From NCBI RefSeq assembly GCF_000209165.1, contig NC_009047.1, forward strand, positions 434,001-498,000: a DNA stretch of 64,000 bases, written 5' to 3'. Below are positions 58,416-64,000 of this stretch, piece after piece. The stretch comes from Scheffersomyces stipitis CBS 6054 (taxonomy: Eukaryota > Ascomycota > Pichiomycetes > Serinales > Debaryomycetaceae). The translations under genes were made by a program, and so were the position numbers. Below the pieces are notes generated by a model, which made no database searches, was not told the origin of the DNA, and saw only the letters and a program-made list of their open reading frames with translations. How positions within the stretch are numbered: position 1 is the first letter of the stretch; each line of letters starts with the position of its first letter.

Positions 58416-59575
58416 CACTTTGTTTAACTAGTAGTTTATAGATGTATATACAATAATTAATACCGTGGAAGAAATCAGGATTAGTAAAAGCCCAAAAAGC
58501 AAATTTAACATCTCCAGTAGTGTGACAGACAGATTGATCGCTGGATAGACTTTGGTCAACAGATCCAACAAGGAAGGGATATTCAACTCAAAACTATATT
58601 TCTATAACAGTGAGAGACAGGAGTCCCACGAAGCAAGAAATCAGCGAAGGCAAGTAGGAAGATTATCAGAGCCTTGATTTGGTGGCCAAGTCTGACTTGA
58701 TTTGTAGCTCACATGAATTAATCATGGTCTGATGGATTTGAGGGTACAATTTGTTGTAAGCCCTCTCAAACCAAGACAGGGACACGTGGAGACGAAAGTA
58801 TTTCCAGCGTCAAACCATCAGCAGTGGTCACATTATTACCGATAATTGATCCAAGGTCTAACTTTTCCTCTGTTTATTATGAAGCCACCTGACGTTCCGG
58901 ACTTTGGGGAAATCCGGCTTCAACTTGATTACAGAATTGTATACTGTAGTAATTGCTACACCATAGATAAGTGGATGTCCCAACCAAAGCCAGGAAATGA
59001 CCCAAACGTATACTAGGCAAGATATATTGATTTGTGAAAGAAGATTGTTCGAGTTTCCTGGCAAGCCATTTCGTCCCTAGTGCCTGTTTGGCAAATGATG
59101 GTTAACATTTTCGGTAGCCAAATGCAAGTGGTCGAGTGGTATACTGTATTCATCCAGAGAAAAGCCAACACTAGCGATTTTACGGAGAATGCTGCATTAT
59201 GTTTTAGTGACGAACCAGCAAGACAAGCTAAGGCTTTCGTTTATAATCCTTTGTAAATATCTAGATTTAGGATCAAAGAATATGATGAGAGATGATACCC
59301 AATATCTGTAGAAAAAGGAGTCTACATGCACAGCATATCCAGACTACAGGAAGCGTGTGATTGTTTGCGGAACTTTAGTGATGCGTGCCAAACAGCCTGC
59401 TTGATTAATTGCTACATTCTATCACCCTCTGTGTCTCTTTATGACTTCACAAATTTTTTGTTTAACTATGGTACTTATAAAACACGGGACTGCACTTGCC
59501 TCTAAGCCTGTCTATAATTTTTTCACTATATCAATTCATACACTTCCCTTCATTCATTGAAGTCTTCCCACACTG
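58416..59575. other. Intergenic region between MDR1-like gene and ATP10
   Basis: About 1.2 kb. Frames such as 58858-59064 are short and unsupported. No RNA gene is recognised. TATAAAA at 59476-59482 (CTTATAAAACACG), about 100 bp upstream, may serve ATP10. Confidence 0.5.
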
Positions 59576-60439
59576 ATGTTCAGAAACTCCGTCAGACTGT
59601 TCAGCGTGGCTGTTCCACGCCTGAACAAGAGTCCTCGTTTCGTCACGACGCTCAAAGAAGCATCCAAACCTGCTCTTGAAAAGTCTAGACCCATCACAAA
59701 ACCCATAGGCTTGGAGTCTCCAGTACTCTTGAACCACAAGCTTGGAGACACCTATTCGTTGACGAACATTAAACAGGAATTGTTCAGTTCGGAGGCAAAA
59801 GAAAGAAGACAGAAAAAGCTCGACTACGAGATCAGACACTCGCCGTTCTATGAAACAAAGTCGTTCAGAAACACTAATGGTAAGATCTTCACCCCACCGA
59901 TCTCATTTTTCAAAAAGGACAAAGCTCTATATTTCCCCGACTTCATCTCGAGCACTTTGGATGGCCAGTCGAGGAGTTTATACGAAATTTTAGCTGACAA
60001 AGTCAGCATTGTTAGATTGTATTCCACAGTTTCTGGCGAACAGTGCAGTCATTCGTATTTCAAAGTTGACGGCAAGGACTATGCACAGGGAGATTATGGA
60101 GTTTTTGAGGAGAATCATCCACAGAGCCAGATTATCGACATTAACATTCCCCAGAACTGGATGAAGGGATTCTTGTTGGGTCTTTCCAAATCCAACATCA
60201 AAAAGACCATTTCTCCTCAGAGACACAACAAGTACTTCATTCTTCCAGACCATATCTTCCAGTACAGCTTGCGCGAAAAATTGATGTGCGATAATATGTG
60301 CTCGGGCTATATCTACCTATTGGACCACAACGGGAAGCTCCGTTGGGCCACGAGTGGTTATGCCAATGACGAGGAATTGGCTTTGATGTGGAAGTGCGTG
60401 AGAGGCTTGGAAAAGGAGTTGAGTAGTCTTAAGGATTGA
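59576..60439 (+). CDS. ATP10: Mitochondrial F1Fo-ATPase assembly factor Atp10
   Basis: Inner-membrane chaperone that assists Atp6 in building the Fo sector. It has 287 residues, close to S. cerevisiae Atp10 (279). It has an Arg/Ser-rich, acid-free N-terminal targeting sequence (MFRNSVRLFSVAVPRLNKS), a basic helical part (EAKERRQKKLDYEI), the family region FFKKDKALYFPDF, and the C-terminal block YIYLLDHNGKLRWATSGYANDEEL with the thioredoxin-like D-x-x-G-K-L-R-W-A-x-S-G signature. The start at 59576 gives the best presequence. Identification rests on the C-terminal block and length. Confidence 0.92.
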   Translation: MFRNSVRLFSVAVPRLNKSPRFVTTLKEASKPALEKSRPITKPIGLESPVLLNHKLGDTYSLTNIKQELFSSEAKERRQKKLDYEIRHSPFYETKSFRNTNGKIFTPPISFFKKDKALYFPDFISSTLDGQSRSLYEILADKVSIVRLYSTVSGEQCSHSYFKVDGKDYAQGDYGVFEENHPQSQIIDINIPQNWMKGFLLGLSKSNIKKTISPQRHNKYFILPDHIFQYSLREKLMCDNMCSGYIYLLDHNGKLRWATSGYANDEELALMWKCVRGLEKELSSLKD

Positions 60440-61798
60440 TAGTGTAGAGACATGTAAATATCATAGAATGAGTATACAAGATAGTATATAATGATAGACT
60501 ATAGTCACATTCAACATAGAATTTCTACGATATTATCAATGGAGAATTGATACGTAAAGATTGTCTAAGAGAGTCCTTTGGCCTCGTAGAATGAGACTAG
60601 CCACATATTCATCGATAGACTTGATCAAAAAGGAAATTCAGTTTTCAATCCTTTTTATCTCCGATAATGAAATACGCATGGTCACATCATTAGCACCAAA
60701 GGGCACAAACTGCCTTGTCCCTATACGTTACACCATTTTGTAGCCTAAGGACTACGAGCCACTCGAGATTGCGGATGAATAAAAAAGACTCAAATTGGAA
60801 GTTTTGGGGCCGTGGATTTGGGGCCGTGGATTTGGGGCCGTGCCTGTAGTTCTCTTATCATGATGAAATTAGTGTTCTGATTCAGGCAGGCATTCTATGC
60901 ACCAAGGCGCATGGAGGTGAGTGCATGAAATTAATGCAAAAGAATTGCACTGGCTCCCACTGGTCGTTCTATTTTCCTATAATTGCATTTTCATATAATT
61001 GCATTTTCATAGTGGCGAGGTTCAAAAGTCAATACCATAACTTATCCAGTTTTTTTGATATTTGCCTTGATAGAAGTATGAAGTTAATTTCGCCTGGATA
61101 TACTGATCTCGACATTCGAAACTAAATCCGAAAACAAAAAGTTGGCCCTCAAAACCAAGTCGGCAATATCCCATTTCAAGAGGTGCGAAATTAAACTGCA
61201 AAATAGCCAAATAGAATACCGAAAGTGGCGTTGCCGGGAATATGATTTCCATGAGCCTATTGCATTTACCTCCAGTGTAGAAGCGAGGGGAATTTAAGGT
61301 TGTTCTGCAGAAAGGGCAAGTCCTTGCAGATTAATTATGTAATTATTTTTTTGTAACTCGCCAAGTGAGCGAGTGGCTCGTTAGCTGCTACTGCCCTTTT
61401 TTGACAGTTTTGTATGTCGGCACTCCAACTGCCAAACCCGACCGATAATTGAATGGAAGTACATGTATATTCTCTAATTTTAGTACCAAGCACATGAAAT
61501 TATTGAACTTCAACAGATACGGCACGGCAATAAAGACACGTTGTTCCGTTTTCAGAATGGGCTATTACTTAAATTGGACATATTAGCATTCAAAATATAA
61601 TACCATACTACTGTATAGGAGCATGCGATAAAGGATGATAAACACTTCCTCAACCATGTGCTTACAGTTCCGTACTTCTCCCAATTTGTAAAGATTGTGA
61701 GCCTCATATACCAAAAGGGCAGAAGTTCGCCTTATGAAGTATATTTGTAATGTACATCCCTATAAAAAGGTGAAAAACCGCTCAGAACCAAGAACTAT
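60440..61798. other. Intergenic region between ATP10 and the orphan gene
   Basis: About 1.36 kb without a convincing gene. It includes a 14-bp tandem repeat (60806-60842) and a 16-bp duplication of TATAATTGCATTTTCA near 60978-61010. TATAAAAA at 61761-61768 precedes the next gene. Confidence 0.5.
60806..60842. repeat. Tandem 14-bp repeat, about 2.6 copies
   Basis: GGGGCCGTGGATTT repeated twice, followed by GGGGCCGTG. It is GC-rich in an AT-rich setting. No function is assigned. Confidence 0.88.
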
Positions 61799-63544
61799 AT
61801 GAATCATATTATCCAGAAAATGATTACTGCTCTAGCTTCAGCGAACTCAACAAATCTTGGCTTTCATCCTTTTCATGTTGAAGGACATTGCTCGTTTTTG
61901 TCGCAAGTGGAAGTAAGAAATGGGGATAATCGTCGAAACTTCAAACCTAAAACTAACTTTGTCTGGCTAGGCGAAGTACATGGTATAATAAATGCAAGAG
62001 AACCGACTCATTTCATCAATGAGGGTACACTGTATTACAAAAAACCGAGACTTGTAGGAATAGATGAAAGGTCAGAAAGTCAGCACGCATTGCTAGTGAA
62101 TTTGATCAGACTTTACCATCTTACACTTCTTAACGAAGAAGGGGATCTAAGAAACGTAAAGAATATCAGATATGATGACGGGCACTCCACAGCACATACT
62201 TCGTGGCCCAGGGAAATTGGCGAGAAATGGAATTGGCCAAACTCTTCGTCATCCGAAGAATATCCGGAGTTCATTTCACTTGATGAAACATCGGAACAAC
62301 AAAGCCATTCAATGGTCCTAGACTTTACGGGATTATCGGACGAAGAAATCACAATTATGTGGCGTATGTGTTCCAGATGGTGCCAGAGAACAAACTTCAA
62401 ACTTGATTTTGAGCTTCCAAAGTTAGCTTCCAGAATCTACTGCAAATCAAGTCGCACGATGCCCAATTTCCTCGAAGTGGAAGAGGTCCGAACTCGAAAT
62501 CCAAAACGTATCCCCAAATCTAGTCAGATATGGGATCTCATTGTCAAATATGTTAGAAGAAACCGATTAGAGCTGCAGGCTCGTTCATCTTGCTTAGTGA
62601 TTAGTCACATAATGCTCTCGTTACTTCCGGATACGTTGGAAGGCTTGTCGTTCTTGCTGGAAAGAGTAGAAATACACCTTCCTTCTCTCTTCTCATTAAG
62701 ACAATTATCTTCTGACAAAGAGGAAAACGAAAGAATGTTGAATGATTGGAGACAGATTGAGAAGTATCCCGCGATCATCTTCAATTATGGTCTCTTTGTT
62801 GCGAACTGCTTTCCAATTGGATTAATGAAACGGGAATTATTCCCAACCGAAGGAGTACACGAGAAAGACTTGGTGAATGCTATGGTGTCTTACGCCACGG
62901 GTATTGGAGTGGCAAGCTTTGATAATTCGAATCTATTTGTTTCATACCCAAATTTGGTAGATACAAAAAATAGGGTGTTTGCAGTCAAAGCAAATGTGGA
63001 AGAAGAAAAGGGGTATCTGGTTGAAAACGACATAGTAAGCTCTTTTGGCTTTCCATGTTTCGGTAACCCATACTTGTTTCACCCCCTACATACGTTTAAA
63101 AATGAGATTGAGCAAGGAACACCACATGAAGGAGAGTTCATGTTGAAAAAACCAAAAATTGAAAACAATAAATGTATCTTGAACCTCATCGATGCTTGGA
63201 GTTACGCATGGACTTATCGTATTGGTGGTTATGATTGTCATATTGAAATCGACAACTCTCATCTTTTCAAAGCATTTGCACCCAATGAGTCTTCTTGGAC
63301 TGTGATCTATCTTGTGAATAAAAAAAAGACAGATAATTTAGTGGAGTCTAAGGTCACAATTACCAAAATCGAAAAGAGAAAGAATTCCTTCTTCAAGCTA
63401 CAAGACTTTACAAAGCCAGATTTTCTGCCTTCATGCGTAGAGGTTGTTGTCAAAAAGAAATATCCAATAGACACCAATAAAAGTGTACAGAAACTCCAGA
63501 ATTGGGACAATATTCTTGATGGAGCAAAGAATTTGAAGGGTTGA
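61799..63544 (+). CDS. Unidentified 581-residue protein
   Basis: A long intact frame from the ATG at 61799, about 31 nt after the TATA box; the next ATG in frame is at 61820 and may be the true start. The protein looks soluble, without a signal peptide or membrane segments. It has acidic Ser-rich parts (SSSSEEYPEFISLDETSE), a conserved-looking FSLRQLSSDKEENERMLNDW helix, and a C-terminal half rich in aromatic residues (LIDAWSYAWTYRIGGYDCHIE). I do not recognise a family. It lies 435 bp from an LTR at the window edge. It could be a lineage-specific gene. Confidence 0.7.
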   Translation: MNHIIQKMITALASANSTNLGFHPFHVEGHCSFLSQVEVRNGDNRRNFKPKTNFVWLGEVHGIINAREPTHFINEGTLYYKKPRLVGIDERSESQHALLVNLIRLYHLTLLNEEGDLRNVKNIRYDDGHSTAHTSWPREIGEKWNWPNSSSSEEYPEFISLDETSEQQSHSMVLDFTGLSDEEITIMWRMCSRWCQRTNFKLDFELPKLASRIYCKSSRTMPNFLEVEEVRTRNPKRIPKSSQIWDLIVKYVRRNRLELQARSSCLVISHIMLSLLPDTLEGLSFLLERVEIHLPSLFSLRQLSSDKEENERMLNDWRQIEKYPAIIFNYGLFVANCFPIGLMKRELFPTEGVHEKDLVNAMVSYATGIGVASFDNSNLFVSYPNLVDTKNRVFAVKANVEEEKGYLVENDIVSSFGFPCFGNPYLFHPLHTFKNEIEQGTPHEGEFMLKKPKIENNKCILNLIDAWSYAWTYRIGGYDCHIEIDNSHLFKAFAPNESSWTVIYLVNKKKTDNLVESKVTITKIEKRKNSFFKLQDFTKPDFLPSCVEVVVKKKYPIDTNKSVQKLQNWDNILDGAKNLKG

Positions 63545-63978
63545 ATAGCTTTTTAGCGAGAATAGAATTGCTATACTTAAATATCAAGATGGTTTAAGAA
63601 ATGAAATAAACCTCAACTTTCAAATAAATAATGAGACCAGCTGGATTTTCTGATCTAAACAGTACTATAGCTTCATCTACAGTGAAACTAATAACCGTCT
63701 GAACTTTAGTAGTGACAAGGCTCAAGCCGTCAAAATATTACCAAGTCACATAGTATGAAAGTCCGGAAAACAAAGGATTTCAACACTCAATAATATTTAT
63801 TGCTGTTGCTAGTGACGGACAAGATTCGGCGTTGTTTTTTAAACTTACAATCCGTAATTTCTTCCCCTGTTTCCTTTTGTATATACACTTTTTAATAGAC
63901 ATTCAGTATTCATATAAAGCCTACTCGAGAAGCTATATGCAGATTAATTTCGGTTCAAAGCACGTGAAACTTCAGGAC

Positions 63979-64000
63979 TGATGGAAAATAAGATACAGGA
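63979..64000 (+). repeat. Start of another LTR of the same family, cut by the window edge
   Basis: The last 22 bases (TGATGGAAAATAAGATACAG, then GA) equal the first 22 bases of the LTR in its sense direction (complement of 16717 downward). The LTR begins at 63979 with TG and would be on the plus strand, opposite to the complete element. Whether it is a solo LTR or a full element is outside the window. Confidence 0.85.

Overview
The window is nuclear DNA from an ascomycetous yeast, most likely of the CUG-Ser1 (Candida/Scheffersomyces/Debaryomyces) group. The gene set is typical budding yeast: GLC7, SRP102, DAD4, NOP10, SWA2, MLS1, VPS21, PTP1, SSB1, RIO2, STE24, DCP2, ATP10 and an MDR1-type exporter. 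Introns are rare and very short (54 and 56 nt). Leucine is written mostly as TTG and CTG is scarce. The species is not determined.

Layout. 1-16 kb holds compact housekeeping genes on both strands. Two were recovered by eye: DAD4 (spliced) and NOP10. 16.4-22.5 kb is a complete minus-strand Ty1/copia retrotransposon with 284-bp LTRs that I read as identical and a 5-bp target duplication, inserted between VPS21 and PTP1. 23.6-33.4 kb is housekeeping again (PTP1, a KH-domain protein, SSB1, RIO2, STE24 with an 18-nt first exon) plus small unidentified genes. 34.1-47.5 kb is the most unusual part: a near-perfect inverted repeat with 6,258-bp arms and an 899-bp unique spacer. Each arm carries an IPT1-like sphingolipid transferase gene, two secreted-protein genes of one family, an IPT1 relic and, at the outer end, a decayed Tc1/mariner-type transposase. 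The spacer carries a third, unique member of the secreted family. 48.4 kb has an older solo LTR of the same retrotransposon family. 50.4-63.5 kb has an LRR protein, DCP2, an MDR1-like drug exporter, ATP10 and an orphan 581-residue protein. The last 22 bases are the start of another LTR of the same family, in the opposite orientation.

How it fits together. Most single-copy genes are unrelated neighbours, as is normal in yeast. The retrotransposon looks intact: gag and pol share one frame split by a UAA codon, and the primer-binding site is complementary to the anticodon arm of tRNA-Arg(UCU). The inverted repeat pairs duplicated secreted proteins with a duplicated enzyme of plasma-membrane sphingolipid synthesis. 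This is the best candidate for an undescribed system, but any toxin/resistance reading of it is inference.
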